DNA of 64,000 bases from Silicimonas sp963779765 (GCA_963779765.1 CAVZZP010000001.1:992001-1056000); one strand, 5' to 3'; positions 35,850-45,935 are shown, numbered from the stretch's first letter. Notes: a model not told the origin generated them from the sequence alone. Numbers and translations are program-made.

Positions 35850-37736
35850 ATGGACGACCAGAACAAGAACCTGATCCTGGCGATGGTGTTGAGTTCGCTC
35901 GTGCTGATCGTCTGGATGATCCTGTTCGCGCCAGACCCAGTCGATGCACCCACCACTGCCGACAATCCCGCCGCAACCAGCACCGTCCCTGCAGCCGACG
36001 CACCCGCCGCCGAAGGCGAGGCGACACCCTCGGATGCCATCGCCGCCACTCCGCAGGCGCCGCGCGTGACGATCGAGACCCCCAGCCTGGACGGCTCCAT
36101 CTCGCTTGCGGGCGGTCGGATCGACACATTGTCGCTCAAGAACTACGACGTCGCCGTGGAACCTGGCTCACCCGAGGTTCGACTTCTTACGCCCGTCGGC
36201 GATGCGCATCCCTACTATGCCGTCTTCGGCTGGGTTCCGGGCCGCGATCTCGACGCTGCCGAGGTGCCGACGCCCGAGACAGTGTGGGCAATCGAGGGCG
36301 GTGCGACCCTGACGCCTGAGACCCCCGTCACGCTGCGATGGGAAAGTCCTGCCGGTCTGGTCTTCCGCCGCACCATATCCGTCGACGACAAGTTCATGTT
36401 CACCGTGGCCCAGTCGGTCGAAAATCCGACGGAGGCCGCCGTTCGTCTTGCCCCATACGGTCTTGTCGCCCGCCACGGAGAGCCCCCCGACCAGTCAGGT
36501 TTCTTCATCCTGCACGAGGGCGCGATCCGTCGCACCGACGGCACGCTGGAAGAGATAGGGTATGACGACATTCCGGATCTTGACGCCGACGATGTCTGGG
36601 GCCCCGCGGCCAGTGTCGAGGAGGCACTGTCGACGGGCTGGATCGGCTTCACCGACCATTACTGGATGACGACGTTGATCCCCGAGCAGGGCAAGCCCTT
36701 CACCTCGGTGGTGCAATACGTGCCCGAGCAGCAAATCTATCGTACCGTCGCACGGATGCCTGCAGTCGATGTTGCGCCCGGCCAGACCTCAACCTCGACC
36801 ACTCGTGTCTTCGCGGGAGCCAAGGAATGGGACACTATACGCGACTACGAGGCCGGGCGCGAGATAAGGGGTTTCCTACCGTCCCTCACCTATTTTCTCG
36901 GACTCGAAGGCGACGCGCAGATCGACGGCTTCGTCGACGCGATCGACTGGGGTTATTTCTATTTCCTGACGAAGCCGATCTTCTTCGTCCTGCACGAGTT
37001 GAACGTGCTGATCGGCAACATGGGCATCGCGATCATCGCGCTGACGTTCTTCATCAAGGCGCTTCTCTTCCCGCTGGCGCGCAAGTCTTACATCTCGATG
37101 GCGCGGATGAAGGAGCTTCAGCCGGAGATGGAGAAGCTGAAGGAGCGGGCGGGCGACGACCGCCAGAAACTTCAGACCGGAATGATGCAGCTCTATAAGG
37201 ACAACAAGGTCAACCCGGCCGCGGGCTGCCTTCCGATCCTGATGCAGATCCCGATCTTCTTCTCGCTTTACAAGGTCATCTTCGTCACCATCGAACTGCG
37301 GCACGCGCCTTTCTTCGGGCCATTCCAGGATCTGTCCGCGCCCGACCCGACCTCGATCTGGAACTTTTTCGGCTTTCTACCGTGGGCCGCGCCCGACACG
37401 GGGACGCTTCTGGCGACGATCTTCATCGGCATCCTGCCGATCCTCCTGGGCATCTCGATGTGGCTGCAGCAGAAGCTGAACCCAGCCCCCGCGGACCCGA
37501 CGCAGCAGATGATCTTCGCCTGGATGCCGTGGATTTTCATGTTCATGCTCGGGGGCTTCGCCAGCGGGCTGGTGGTCTACTGGATCGCGAACAACACGAT
37601 CACCTTCAGCCAGCAGTACATCATCATGCGGAGTCACGGCTACAAGCCGGACCTCTGGGGCAACATACGGGGCAAGAACAAAACGCCGGTGCCGGCGACC
37701 GCGAACAAGGACGACGCACCGGGTCGGAAGAAGTGA
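35850..37736 (+). CDS. yidC: membrane protein insertase YidC
   Basis: 628 residues. Helix 1 (LILAMVLSSLVLIVWMILF), a large periplasmic P1 domain with a Pro/Ala-rich linker at about 35-75, then the conserved C-terminal five-helix core (GNMGIAIIALTFFIKALLF with the hydrophilic-groove region, PAAGCLPILMQIPIFFSLY, WIANNTITFSQQYIIM). Inserts inner-membrane proteins alone or with SecYEG. The stop overlaps the next gene's GTG. Confidence 0.96.
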   Translation: MDDQNKNLILAMVLSSLVLIVWMILFAPDPVDAPTTADNPAATSTVPAADAPAAEGEATPSDAIAATPQAPRVTIETPSLDGSISLAGGRIDTLSLKNYDVAVEPGSPEVRLLTPVGDAHPYYAVFGWVPGRDLDAAEVPTPETVWAIEGGATLTPETPVTLRWESPAGLVFRRTISVDDKFMFTVAQSVENPTEAAVRLAPYGLVARHGEPPDQSGFFILHEGAIRRTDGTLEEIGYDDIPDLDADDVWGPAASVEEALSTGWIGFTDHYWMTTLIPEQGKPFTSVVQYVPEQQIYRTVARMPAVDVAPGQTSTSTTRVFAGAKEWDTIRDYEAGREIRGFLPSLTYFLGLEGDAQIDGFVDAIDWGYFYFLTKPIFFVLHELNVLIGNMGIAIIALTFFIKALLFPLARKSYISMARMKELQPEMEKLKERAGDDRQKLQTGMMQLYKDNKVNPAAGCLPILMQIPIFFSLYKVIFVTIELRHAPFFGPFQDLSAPDPTSIWNFFGFLPWAAPDTGTLLATIFIGILPILLGISMWLQQKLNPAPADPTQQMIFAWMPWIFMFMLGGFASGLVVYWIANNTITFSQQYIIMRSHGYKPDLWGNIRGKNKTPVPATANKDDAPGRKK

Positions 37737-38485
37737 CACCGCGCGTCGCTCACATCGACCGACATCCGATCAAGGCGATCGGCCGAGAGGAGTTGGAATC
37801 GGTCGAGTTGAGCGCGGGGGACTGGATGCCCTTCGACCGTCTCTGGGCCGTGGCGCACGAGCGGGCCAAGCTGGACGGTACGGGTTGGCTGGGCAAGCGC
37901 AATTTCTTGTGTGGCGTGACTGATCCCGGCGTGATGGCGGTGACCGCCCGATTGGACGAGGCTGCGAGCCGCCTGACGCTCGATCATCCGAAAGCTGGAC
38001 GCGTCGAGTTCGATCCCGAGGACGACAGCGAGCTGCCTGTCCTGCTCGACTGGCTGAGGCATGTATGGCCCGCCGACCGTCCTGCCGCCACGAGCCTGCA
38101 CCGCGCCAGACGGGCGCATCTGACGGATTCGCCCGAAGCCTGGATTTCGATCCACACCGTAGAAAGCCTCGCCGCTTTCGAAGAGAGGATGGGCCAGTCG
38201 CTGACACGGCACCGCTTTCGCGGAAACCTATGGCTGGAAGGATTCGAGCCATGGGAAGAGAAATCATGGGTCGGTCGGCGCCTGACCGTCGGCGACGCGG
38301 TGTTGCGCGTGCGGGAAGAAATCACGCGCTGCAAGACGACCCACGCCAACCCGGAGACCGGCGCCCGAGATGCAGAGGTTCTCGATGCGCTGGCGGACCT
38401 CGGACACCAGGAGTTCGGCGTCTTCGCCGTTGTGGAACGCGGCGGTCGCGTTTCGCGAGGCAACGCCGTGCAGGTGTCGGGATGA
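37733..38485 (+). CDS. MOSC-domain protein
   Basis: 250 residues: a MOSC N-terminal beta-barrel region (HIDRHPIKAIGREELESVEL) and a MOSC domain (HRFRGNLWLEGFEPWEEKSW, TRCKTTHANPETG). The Cys in ITRCKTT is the expected sulfur carrier-type residue of MOSC proteins related to molybdenum-cofactor sulfurase and mARC. The substrate is unknown. GTG start overlaps the yidC stop and its own stop overlaps engB, so it is in the same operon. Confidence 0.87.
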   Translation: MTPRVAHIDRHPIKAIGREELESVELSAGDWMPFDRLWAVAHERAKLDGTGWLGKRNFLCGVTDPGVMAVTARLDEAASRLTLDHPKAGRVEFDPEDDSELPVLLDWLRHVWPADRPAATSLHRARRAHLTDSPEAWISIHTVESLAAFEERMGQSLTRHRFRGNLWLEGFEPWEEKSWVGRRLTVGDAVLRVREEITRCKTTHANPETGARDAEVLDALADLGHQEFGVFAVVERGGRVSRGNAVQVSG

Positions 38486-39132
38486 ACTCCCTTCCCTTCC
38501 CCGTGTCCGAGGTCGATGACGAAGCGCTGGAACGCGGCCGCAAGCTATTCGCGGGCGGCGCCGATTTTCTCAAGGGCGTCGTCGCTATGGACGGGCTGCC
38601 GCCAGCGGACCGAGTCGAGGTTTGCTTCGCGGGCCGATCGAATGTGGGCAAGTCGACGCTGATCAACGCGCTGACCGGACGCAAGGCGCTGGCCCGCGCC
38701 TCGAACACGCCCGGACGGACGCAAGAGATCAACTTCTTCACGCTGGCCGACGGCCACTACCTCGTCGACTTGCCCGGCTATGGCTTCGCCAAGGCGCCCG
38801 TGGCGACGGTCGAAAAATGGCAGCGTCTGCTCAAGGCCTATCTGTCGGGACGGGCGACGCTGCGGCGCGCCTTCGTGCTGATCGACGCGCGGCACGGGGT
38901 CAAGTCGGTGGACGAAGAGATCCTCAAGCTTCTCGACGGGGCGGCCGTCACGTTTCAGGCGGTGCTGACGAAGGCGGACAAGATCAAGGCGGACGAGCGC
39001 GACGCCGTTCTAGCCCAGGTTCGCGGAGCGCTCGCGAAACATCCTGCCGCCTTTCCCGAGATTGTGCTGACCAGTTCCGAGACGGGCCAGGGCATCGACG
39101 TCTTGCGGGCCATCGTCGCGGACCTTGCTTGA
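38482..39132 (+). CDS. engB: ribosome biogenesis GTPase EngB (YsxC/YihA)
   Basis: 216 residues. G1 AGRSNVGKST, G2 region TPGRTQEINFF, G3 DLPGYGFA, G4 LTKADK, G5 TSSETG. Needed for assembly of the 50S subunit. The ATG overlaps the MOSC stop (ATGA). Confidence 0.95.
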   Translation: MNSLPFPVSEVDDEALERGRKLFAGGADFLKGVVAMDGLPPADRVEVCFAGRSNVGKSTLINALTGRKALARASNTPGRTQEINFFTLADGHYLVDLPGYGFAKAPVATVEKWQRLLKAYLSGRATLRRAFVLIDARHGVKSVDEEILKLLDGAAVTFQAVLTKADKIKADERDAVLAQVRGALAKHPAAFPEIVLTSSETGQGIDVLRAIVADLA

Positions 39133-39177
39133 GGACAGCGCCCCGAGGCTCTATCGAGGGTCGCACGAGGTGACACG

Positions 39178-40077
39178 ATGAGACCGAGAGACATGAGCCG
39201 CGACTGGATCGCCACAGCCCGAACCCTGAACGAAGCGCTGCCCTACATCCAGCGCTACGATGACGCCATCGTGGTTGTGAAGTTCGGCGGCAACGCCATG
39301 GGCGATGCCGAAGCGATGGCAAGTTTTGCGCGCGACATAGTGCTGATGCGCCAGATGGGCCTGAACCCTGTCGTCGTCCATGGTGGTGGACCGATGATCA
39401 ACGACCTTCTTGCACGTCTAGGGATCGAGTCGAAGTTCGTCCGCGGCAAGCGAGTGACCGATCAGGCGACCGTCGAGGTCGTCGAAATGGTGCTGACGGG
39501 CCTGGTCAACAAGCGCATCGTGCAGGCGATCATGGACGAGGGCGGTCGCGCAGTGGGGCTGTCGGGCAAGGACGATGACCTGATGGTGTGCGAGGCCGAC
39601 GACCCGGAACTTGGCTTCGTCGGCAGGCCGGTCGAGATGAACGTGCAGGTGCTGCGCGACCTCTTCAAGGCGGGGATCATCCCGGTCGTGGCTCCTGTCG
39701 CCACGGGCATGAGTGCGCTTGAGACCTTCAACGTCAACGGCGACACCGCCGCTGGCGCCATCGCCGCGGCACTGAAGGCAGATCGCCTCTTGCTGCTCAC
39801 CGACGTCGAGGGCGTGAAGAACGCACAGGGCGAGATCGTCACCCAGATGACACCCGAGGACGTCCGCGCCATGATCGAGGACGGCACCATTGCGGGCGGC
39901 ATGATCCCGAAGACCGAGACTGCGTTGAAGGCCGTCGAGGACGGCGTTCGCGCCGTAGTGATCCTGGACGGTCGGGTGCCGAACGCCTGTCTTCTCGAAC
40001 TGTTTACCGAGCATGGTGCCGGATCGCTGATCCGACGGGCGGACTTGCCGCCTCACCGGCCACGGTCGCGGGCGTGA
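39178..40077 (+). CDS. argB: acetylglutamate kinase
   Basis: 299 residues. Second step of arginine synthesis. VVKFGGNAMGD, VVVHGGGPMIN and the C-terminal GGMIPKTETAL are family signatures. The N-terminal extension RDWIATARTLNEALPYIQRY is of the arginine-sensitive hexameric type, so feedback inhibition by arginine is likely. Start ATG 39178 follows CGAGGTG; ATG 39193 is possible. Confidence 0.95.
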   Translation: MRPRDMSRDWIATARTLNEALPYIQRYDDAIVVVKFGGNAMGDAEAMASFARDIVLMRQMGLNPVVVHGGGPMINDLLARLGIESKFVRGKRVTDQATVEVVEMVLTGLVNKRIVQAIMDEGGRAVGLSGKDDDLMVCEADDPELGFVGRPVEMNVQVLRDLFKAGIIPVVAPVATGMSALETFNVNGDTAAGAIAAALKADRLLLLTDVEGVKNAQGEIVTQMTPEDVRAMIEDGTIAGGMIPKTETALKAVEDGVRAVVILDGRVPNACLLELFTEHGAGSLIRRADLPPHRPRSRA

Positions 40078-40727
40078 CACCGAACGTCGGGGTCTCGCTG
40101 GCGGACCTCGAGACGCTGGCCGGCAAGGACAGTCTGACCGTTGTGGGTTCCTGCGCCACCCGGCCAGACGAAGGGCTTGGTGTCGGAACCCTTTGCCTTC
40201 TCGGACCTGCCGAACCGGGATTCTGGGCACATTTCACGGAGAGTGACGAGCACCGCGACGGCCGGCCCGACCCGATGGATCGCTGGTCGCGGCGAGTAAT
40301 CGAAACGCTGGCCGACAAGGTCGGGGGTTCAGCGCTGTTTCCCTTCGGCGACCCCGCCCGTCCCTTCATAGATTGGGCACTGCGTACGGGCGCTCATGCC
40401 TCGCCTGTGACGCTGCTCGTTCACCAAGCGGCCGGGCTGTGGCTGTCCTACCGGGGGGCTATCTTCCTTCCCGGCATTCCGCCATTCGAAGCAAACGCAA
40501 CTTCCCCGTGCCCGACGTGCCTGCAACCCTGCCGGACCGCCTGTCCAGTCGGCGCGCTGACCGCCGACGGCTATGACGTCGCGCGGTGCCACGACTATCT
40601 GGACACGGAGCCCGGCACGGATTGCATGACGCGCGGATGCGCCGTGCGTCGCGCGTGCCCGGCCGGTGCGGGCTATCCGCGCTCGGAAGCACAGTCGGCG
40701 TTTCACATGAAGGCTTTCCACACATGA
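40074..40727 (+). CDS. iron-sulfur (ferredoxin-like) protein resembling the QueG Fe-S module
   Basis: 217 residues, GTG start overlapping the argB stop. The C-terminal third carries two Cys clusters, CPTCLQPCRTACPVGAL (CxxCxxxCxxxCP) followed by RCHDYLDTE and CMTRGCAVRRACPAG, fitting two [4Fe-4S] clusters; the arrangement recalls epoxyqueuosine reductase, but the corrinoid-binding half of QueG is not evident. Commonly annotated as ferredoxin in Rhodobacterales. Reaction unknown. Confidence 0.75.
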   Translation: MTPNVGVSLADLETLAGKDSLTVVGSCATRPDEGLGVGTLCLLGPAEPGFWAHFTESDEHRDGRPDPMDRWSRRVIETLADKVGGSALFPFGDPARPFIDWALRTGAHASPVTLLVHQAAGLWLSYRGAIFLPGIPPFEANATSPCPTCLQPCRTACPVGALTADGYDVARCHDYLDTEPGTDCMTRGCAVRRACPAGAGYPRSEAQSAFHMKAFHT

Positions 40728-41224
40728 CCTTGACGCTGATCCTGATGCGCCATGCGAAGTCCGACTGGAGCGAGCCGGGGCAAGACGACTTCGACCGCAG
40801 GCTGAACGAGCGCGGGCGCAGAGCGGCGCCTTTGATGGGGCGCTGGCTTGCGGACAAGGAATACATACCCGAGGTCGCACTGGTCTCGGCCGCGCGCCGG
40901 ACGGTCGAAACATGGGACTATGTCGCAAATTCGCTCCCTGGCGTGCGGACCGAAGTCGTTCAGTCGCTTTATCTCGCGGGTCCCGATGCCATGCTCCGAC
41001 TTCTCGGGCAGAGGCGGGAGACGCGTGTGCTTCTCCTCGCTCACAACCCGGGAATCGGGGAATGTGCCGCTCTTTTCGCGAAGTCACCTCCGGAACACCC
41101 CCGCTTCGAGGACTATCCTACGGGCGCGACGACGGTTTTCGACTTCGATGCGGAGACCTGGAAAGATGCCGGCTGGCACAGGGGAGCCGTTCGCGCCTTC
41201 ATGGTGCCAAGCGACGTAGACTGA
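40724..41224 (+). CDS. sixA: SixA-type phosphohistidine phosphatase
   Basis: 166 residues of the histidine phosphatase superfamily. The catalytic RHG-type motif is LMRHAKSDW and the second His is in LLLAHNPGIGE. It removes phosphate from phospho-His proteins in the cytoplasm. The ATG overlaps the preceding stop. Confidence 0.88.
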   Translation: MTLTLILMRHAKSDWSEPGQDDFDRRLNERGRRAAPLMGRWLADKEYIPEVALVSAARRTVETWDYVANSLPGVRTEVVQSLYLAGPDAMLRLLGQRRETRVLLLAHNPGIGECAALFAKSPPEHPRFEDYPTGATTVFDFDAETWKDAGWHRGAVRAFMVPSDVD

Positions 41225-41232
41225 GGTCTGAT

Positions 41233-41254
41233 CCGCGCCGCAACGGCGGCGCGG
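41233..41254. terminator. hairpin between convergent sixA and aapP
   Basis: CCGCGCCGC / GCGGCGCGG, a perfect 9-bp stem with loop AACG, in the 34-bp gap between the two stops. There is no clear U-run, so termination strength is uncertain. Confidence 0.5.
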
Positions 41255-41258
41255 GCCT

Positions 41259-42026
41259 TCAGTGACCCAGAATCTGGCTGAGGAACAGCTTGGTCCGCGG
41301 CGACTTGGGGTTCTTGAAGAACTCCTCCGGCTCGTTCTGCTCGACGATCTGGCCCTCGTCCATGAAGATCACGCGGTTCGCAACCTGGCGGGCAAAACCC
41401 ATCTCGTGCGTGACGCAGAGCATGGTCATTCCCTCTTCAGCCAACTCGATCATCGTATCGAGCACTTCCTTGATCATCTCGGGGTCAAGCGCCGAAGTGG
41501 GTTCGTCGAACAGCATGATCCGCGGGCGCATGCACAGACTGCGCGCGATCGCCACGCGCTGCTGCTGACCGCCCGAGAGCTGGCCGGGGTACTTGTCGGC
41601 CTGTTCGGGGATCTTCACCTTGGTCAGGAAATGCATCGCAGTTTCCTCCGCCGTCTTCTTGGGTATCTTGCGGACCCAGATCGGCGCCAACGTGCAGTTC
41701 TCCAGGATCGTGAGGTGCGGGAAGAGGTTGAAGTGTTGGAACACCATCCCGACTTCGCTGCGGATCTTGTCGATGTTCTTGATGTCCGAGGACAGCATCG
41801 TCCCGTCCACCTCGATCCTGCCTTTCTGGTGTTCCTCCAGTGCATTGATACAGCGGATCAGCGTGGATTTGCCTGACCCCGACGGCCCACAGATGACGAT
41901 GCGTTCGCCGCGATAGACTGTCAGGTCGATGTCGCGAAGGACGTGGAACGTCCCATACCACTTGTTCATGTTCTGGATACTGATCGCGATCTCGTCGGAT
42001 ACCCGCATCTCTGCGACTTCGGTCAT
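41259..42026 (-). CDS. aapP: general L-amino acid ABC transporter ATPase
   Basis: 255 residues. Walker A GPSGSGKSTLIRC, signature LSGGQQQRVAIARSL, Walker B IMLFDEPTSALDPEM, switch His CVTHEMGFAR. ATG 42026 has GGGAGG upstream. Last gene of aapJQMP; powers uptake of a broad range of L-amino acids. Confidence 0.95.
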   Translation of the reverse strand: MTEVAEMRVSDEIAISIQNMNKWYGTFHVLRDIDLTVYRGERIVICGPSGSGKSTLIRCINALEEHQKGRIEVDGTMLSSDIKNIDKIRSEVGMVFQHFNLFPHLTILENCTLAPIWVRKIPKKTAEETAMHFLTKVKIPEQADKYPGQLSGGQQQRVAIARSLCMRPRIMLFDEPTSALDPEMIKEVLDTMIELAEEGMTMLCVTHEMGFARQVANRVIFMDEGQIVEQNEPEEFFKNPKSPRTKLFLSQILGH

Positions 42027-42040
42027 CTGAATGCCCTCCC

Positions 42041-43333
42041 TTAGCGGTGATCTGTCGCGAGGCGGCGTTCCAGCCACTGCGAATATTGCGAAATGCTGTA
42101 GCAGACGATGAAGAACAGCACCGAGGCGAACATGAAGAGTTCCCAGTAGACGCCGTTCCAGTCGGTCGAGGCCAGGATCGGGCCACGGATCATGCCCACG
42201 ATGTCGAAGAGCGTGATGACCGAGACGAGCGTCGTGTCCTTGAACAGGCCCACGGCGATGTTGACGATGCCGGGGATCGAAATCTTAAGCGCCTGCGGCA
42301 GGATGATCAGCCGCATCGCCTGCGGGTAATCCAGCCCCAGGGAATCCGCCGCCTCGTACTGTCCCTTCGGCAAGGCCGCCAGCCCCCCCCGGATCACCTC
42401 GGCGATATAGGCCGACGAGAACATCGTGATCATGATGACCACCCGCAGAAACAGGTCGACGGTGCGCTCGGGCGGAAAGAAATAGGACAGCATCACGCTG
42501 GCCACGAACAGCAGCGTGATCAGCGGCACGCCGCGAATGAACTCGATGAAGACGACACAGATGTATTTGACGATCGGCAGGTTCGATTGCCGCCCGAGCG
42601 CCAGTGCTATGCCGATGGGTACGGACAGGGACACGCAGGTGATGCCCAGCATCATGTTCAACATGAAGCCGCCGAGGTCGCGAGAGGAGACCGAGCGAAG
42701 CGAAATGAGATCCGCGCCGGAAAAGACCATCCCACCCAGCATCCAGATCACAAGCGCCGCGGCGACACCCCCGAACATTCCGGCGGCGAAGCTGCCTTTC
42801 ACGAAACGACTGTAGACCAGGTAGCCCACGACCACGCCCAGCAGCGCGATCAGCGGCGTCAGGATCGTGCCGCCCCAGATCAGCCAGTAGGCGAGGAAGG
42901 GGTAGATGCCGGTGAAGATCAGCAGCTTTCGCGGCAGATCGAAGAACAAGACGGGTGCCGCAGCGAAGAACAGCAGGACGAAGGCCAGCGTCGGGCGCCA
43001 ATAAAGCTCGGGCGGGTACTTGAACCCGAAGAGGAGTTGGTTCCAACGCTCGGTCAGGACCGCGAAGCAGGCGGCCGAGTTGCCCTGCAGAATATCGCGG
43101 CATTGTGCGAGGCTTTCGGCGTTCCATATGCCGCCCAGCAGCCAGGGCAGGCTGGACGACAGGATCAGGTAGATGACGTAGAGCGCGGCAATGGTCAGCA
43201 ATCCGTTGGCCCACGTGGGAAACAGATTATCGCGCATCCACTTGACCGGCCCGGACACCGCGACGGGCGGCAGCGCGGGCGGGATCGCGGTTTCGCGGAC
43301 GAAGGCGACGGATTCGGCGTGCGTGTCCGACAT
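42041..43333 (-). CDS. aapM: general L-amino acid ABC transporter permease
   Basis: 430 residues, longer than typical HisM-type permeases because of the N-terminal helices characteristic of AapM. The core permease lies in the C-terminal half, with loop EAADSLGLDYPQAMRLIILP. It starts 3 nt after the aapQ stop. Confidence 0.94.
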   Translation of the reverse strand: MSDTHAESVAFVRETAIPPALPPVAVSGPVKWMRDNLFPTWANGLLTIAALYVIYLILSSSLPWLLGGIWNAESLAQCRDILQGNSAACFAVLTERWNQLLFGFKYPPELYWRPTLAFVLLFFAAAPVLFFDLPRKLLIFTGIYPFLAYWLIWGGTILTPLIALLGVVVGYLVYSRFVKGSFAAGMFGGVAAALVIWMLGGMVFSGADLISLRSVSSRDLGGFMLNMMLGITCVSLSVPIGIALALGRQSNLPIVKYICVVFIEFIRGVPLITLLFVASVMLSYFFPPERTVDLFLRVVIMITMFSSAYIAEVIRGGLAALPKGQYEAADSLGLDYPQAMRLIILPQALKISIPGIVNIAVGLFKDTTLVSVITLFDIVGMIRGPILASTDWNGVYWELFMFASVLFFIVCYSISQYSQWLERRLATDHR

Positions 43334-43336
43334 GGC

Positions 43337-44552
43337 TCAGCGCTCCCTCAGTCTGACGGCACTGTTGTAGACGTTCAGGATCATCGAGATGATCAGCGAG
43401 ATCGTCAGGTAGAACAGCATCAGCAGCAGGACGCATTCGATCGCGCGTCCCGTCTGGTTCAACGTGATGCCGCCCAGCGTCGCGGTGATGTCGGCATACC
43501 CCACCAGGATCGCCAGCGACGAGTTCTTGGTGATGTTGAGATACTGCGAGATCAGCGGCGGGATGATGACACGCAGTGCCTGCGGCAGAACCACGAGGTT
43601 CATGACCCGACCGGGCCGCAGCCCCAGAGCCGCTGCCGCCTCGCTTTGGCCTCTGGACACAGCCTGGATACCCGCGCGCACGTTCTCGGCGATGAAGGCC
43701 CCGGTGTAGATCGACAGGGCGAACCAGAGCGCGATGAGCGGGGCGCCGATCTGGAGGCCGCCCCGGAAATTGAACCCGGCCAGCGCAGGATAATCCAGCG
43801 AGATGGGCCGTCCCATGAGGAAGAACACCAGCAGGGTCGGGATGAAGAAGATCGCGACCGAGGGCCAGAACCTGCGGCAGCAGGCGGCCGGTGTCGTACA
43901 GCAGCTTTGTCGCATAGCGGCGATAGGCGACGATGCCGATGATCGACGCCACGAACGTCGCCACGACGATGGCCGAACCTGGTCCGAAGACCGGGTAGGG
44001 AATGTAGACGCCCCGGTTGGTGAAGGCGAATGACCCCAGGATCATCGATGCCGCCGGCTCGTCGCCTCGAAACGCGTTCGGGGCGGGCATCGCGGCCGTC
44101 ATGATGAAATAGATGATCAGGATCCAGATCAGCACAGGGATGTTCCGGAATATCTCGACATAGACCGCCATCAACTTGCGGACCAACCAGTTGTTCGACA
44201 GGCGAAGAACCCCTGCGATAACGCCGAATATCGTGGCCATGATGCAGGCCAGCACCGCAACAAGCAGCGTGTTCAGAATTCCGACGAAGGCGGCGCGCAG
44301 ATTGGTGGACTGGCTGGAATACGAGATCAGGGTCTGGTTGATGTCATAGCCCGCCGTCGCACCGAGGAAGGAATAGGAGATGTTGAGCCCCTGTTCCTCG
44401 AGGTTGGCGAAGAGGTTGGACATCAGATACCAGATCGCCGCCACCAGAAGGATCAGGGCGATAGCCTGGAAGGTGATGGAGCGATAGCGCGTGTCGTTCA
44501 ACAGCATGGATAGCCGGAACGACTCCTGGGTTGGATCGGAGAGTGTCGTCAT
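43337..44552 (-). CDS. aapQ: general L-amino acid ABC transporter permease (frame broken by one extra base)
   Basis: The start is MTTLSDPTQESFRLSML. The N-terminal part is intact to YDTGRLLPQ. The frame then breaks near plus 43865-43874 (minus CAGGTTCTGG) and continues as WPSVAIFFIPTLLVFFLMG through EAAAALGLRPGRVMNLVVLP to the stop at 43337, giving about 404 residues, normal for AapQ. As written the C-terminal permease core would be lost. Since aapJ, aapM and aapP are intact, an assembly error is the best explanation. Confidence 0.88.
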
Positions 44553-44657
44553 AAAGCGTATCCCTGTGTCCCGGTCCTGTTTTTTGGACGGCGCCGTGAT
44601 GGAACCGCTGGCCGGGTCTTTCTTGGTCGCGCGGCACCTTCCGGCACCTGAAAGCAG

Positions 44658-44684
44658 CCGGGGCGCGGTGTTACCGCGCCCCGG
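44658..44684 (-). terminator. intercistronic hairpin after aapJ
   Basis: CCGGGGCGCGGT / ACCGCGCCCCGG is a perfect 12-bp stem with a 3-nt loop, 9 nt after the aapJ stop, without a U-run. Expected to stabilise aapJ mRNA or partly terminate before aapQ. Confidence 0.75.
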
Positions 44685-44693
44685 ATATCGCTC

Positions 44694-45713
44694 TTACCGG
44701 AACGGCGGCGAGTAGAGGAGGCCGCCCTCGGTCCACTGCGCGTTCAAGCCACGCGCGAGACCGATCGGAGTGCTCTCGCCGATGTTCTTCTCGAAGATCT
44801 CGCCGTAGTTTCCACCAGCGGCGATGGCGTTCTTCGCCCACGCGGGGTCGAGACCGATCATCGCGCCGAGGTTGTCCTCGGTCCCAAGCAGACGGTTCAC
44901 TTCGGGGTTGTCGCCCGCAGCAGCCGAAAGCTCTTCGACGTTCGCCGAGGTCACGCCGTACTCTTCTGCGGCGATCAGGGCGTTCAGTGTCCACATGACG
45001 ATGTCACCCCAATCGTTGTCGCCGTGGCGGACGAGCGGACCCAGAGGCTCTTTCGAGATGATCTCGGGCAGGATGACGTGGTCAGCGGGCGCTTCGAACG
45101 TGGCGCGCGTCGCGGCCAGACCCGAGGCGTCGGTCGTGTAGGCGTCGCAGGCCCCGGCGAGGTACTGTTGCTGGCCTTCGGCGTTGGTTTCGATCGGCAC
45201 CGGCTCGTAGCTGATGTTGTTGGCGCGGAAGAAGTCCGCGAGGTTCAGTTCGGTCGTGGTGCCTGTCTGGATGCAGACGGTCGCGCCGTCGAGGTCCTTG
45301 GCCGAGGTGACGCCAAGCGCCTTCGGCACGATGAAACCCTGGCCGTCATAGTAGTTGACGCCGACAAAATCGAACTTGAGGTCGGTGTCGCGCGAGAAGG
45401 TCCAGGTCGTGTTCCGGGCCAGCATGTCGATTTCGCCCGAGGCGAGCGCGGTGAAGCGCGTCTTCCCGGTTGTAGGGACGAATTCGACCGCGGTCGGATC
45501 GCCGAGGACAGCTGCCGCCACAGCGCGGCACACCGCGACGTCGAAGCCTTCCCAATTGCCATTTGCGTCGGGGGCCGCAAAGCCCACCAGACCGGTTGTC
45601 ACGCCGCAGTTCAGCTTGCCGCGTGCCTTCACGTCGTCCAGCGTTGCGGCACCCGCGACGCCGCCGACGATTGCGGCGCCGGTCAGCGCGGCAAAGAATA
45701 CGGATTTTTTCAT
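44694..45713 (-). CDS. aapJ: general L-amino acid-binding periplasmic protein
   Basis: 339 residues with signal peptide MKKSVFFAALTGAAIVGGVA. Mature sequence starts ATLDDVKARGKLNCGVTTG, with GFDVAVCRAVAAAVLGD typical of AapJ. GGAAGAGG precedes ATG 45713. First gene of the operon; the hairpin after it fits high binding-protein output. Confidence 0.95.
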   Translation of the reverse strand: MKKSVFFAALTGAAIVGGVAGAATLDDVKARGKLNCGVTTGLVGFAAPDANGNWEGFDVAVCRAVAAAVLGDPTAVEFVPTTGKTRFTALASGEIDMLARNTTWTFSRDTDLKFDFVGVNYYDGQGFIVPKALGVTSAKDLDGATVCIQTGTTTELNLADFFRANNISYEPVPIETNAEGQQQYLAGACDAYTTDASGLAATRATFEAPADHVILPEIISKEPLGPLVRHGDNDWGDIVMWTLNALIAAEEYGVTSANVEELSAAAGDNPEVNRLLGTEDNLGAMIGLDPAWAKNAIAAGGNYGEIFEKNIGESTPIGLARGLNAQWTEGGLLYSPPFR

Positions 45714-45935
45714 TTTTACCTCTTCCTGAGTTTCCACCATCGCTGGTGGTGTGCCCCGGCCTCGTCAACAGCAGACGCCGGTGTTTATTGGTTCATTCGG
45801 CGGCATGACCGCCCAACGCCCGGAATTTGGGCGCATTCCGCCCCTCAGGTCAAGCCTGAGAGCCTATAAACCCGTTGTTCAAAGCGTTTTGGAGAGATTG
45901 CCGGCAAGGGGGCAGTTGGGACGCCCTTAGCCGTT

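Noticed and set aside
42047..43942. 631-codon open frame antisense to aapM/aapQ
   Set aside because: High-GC shadow with Arg/Asp/Gln-rich low-information translation; the opposite strand encodes clear permeases.
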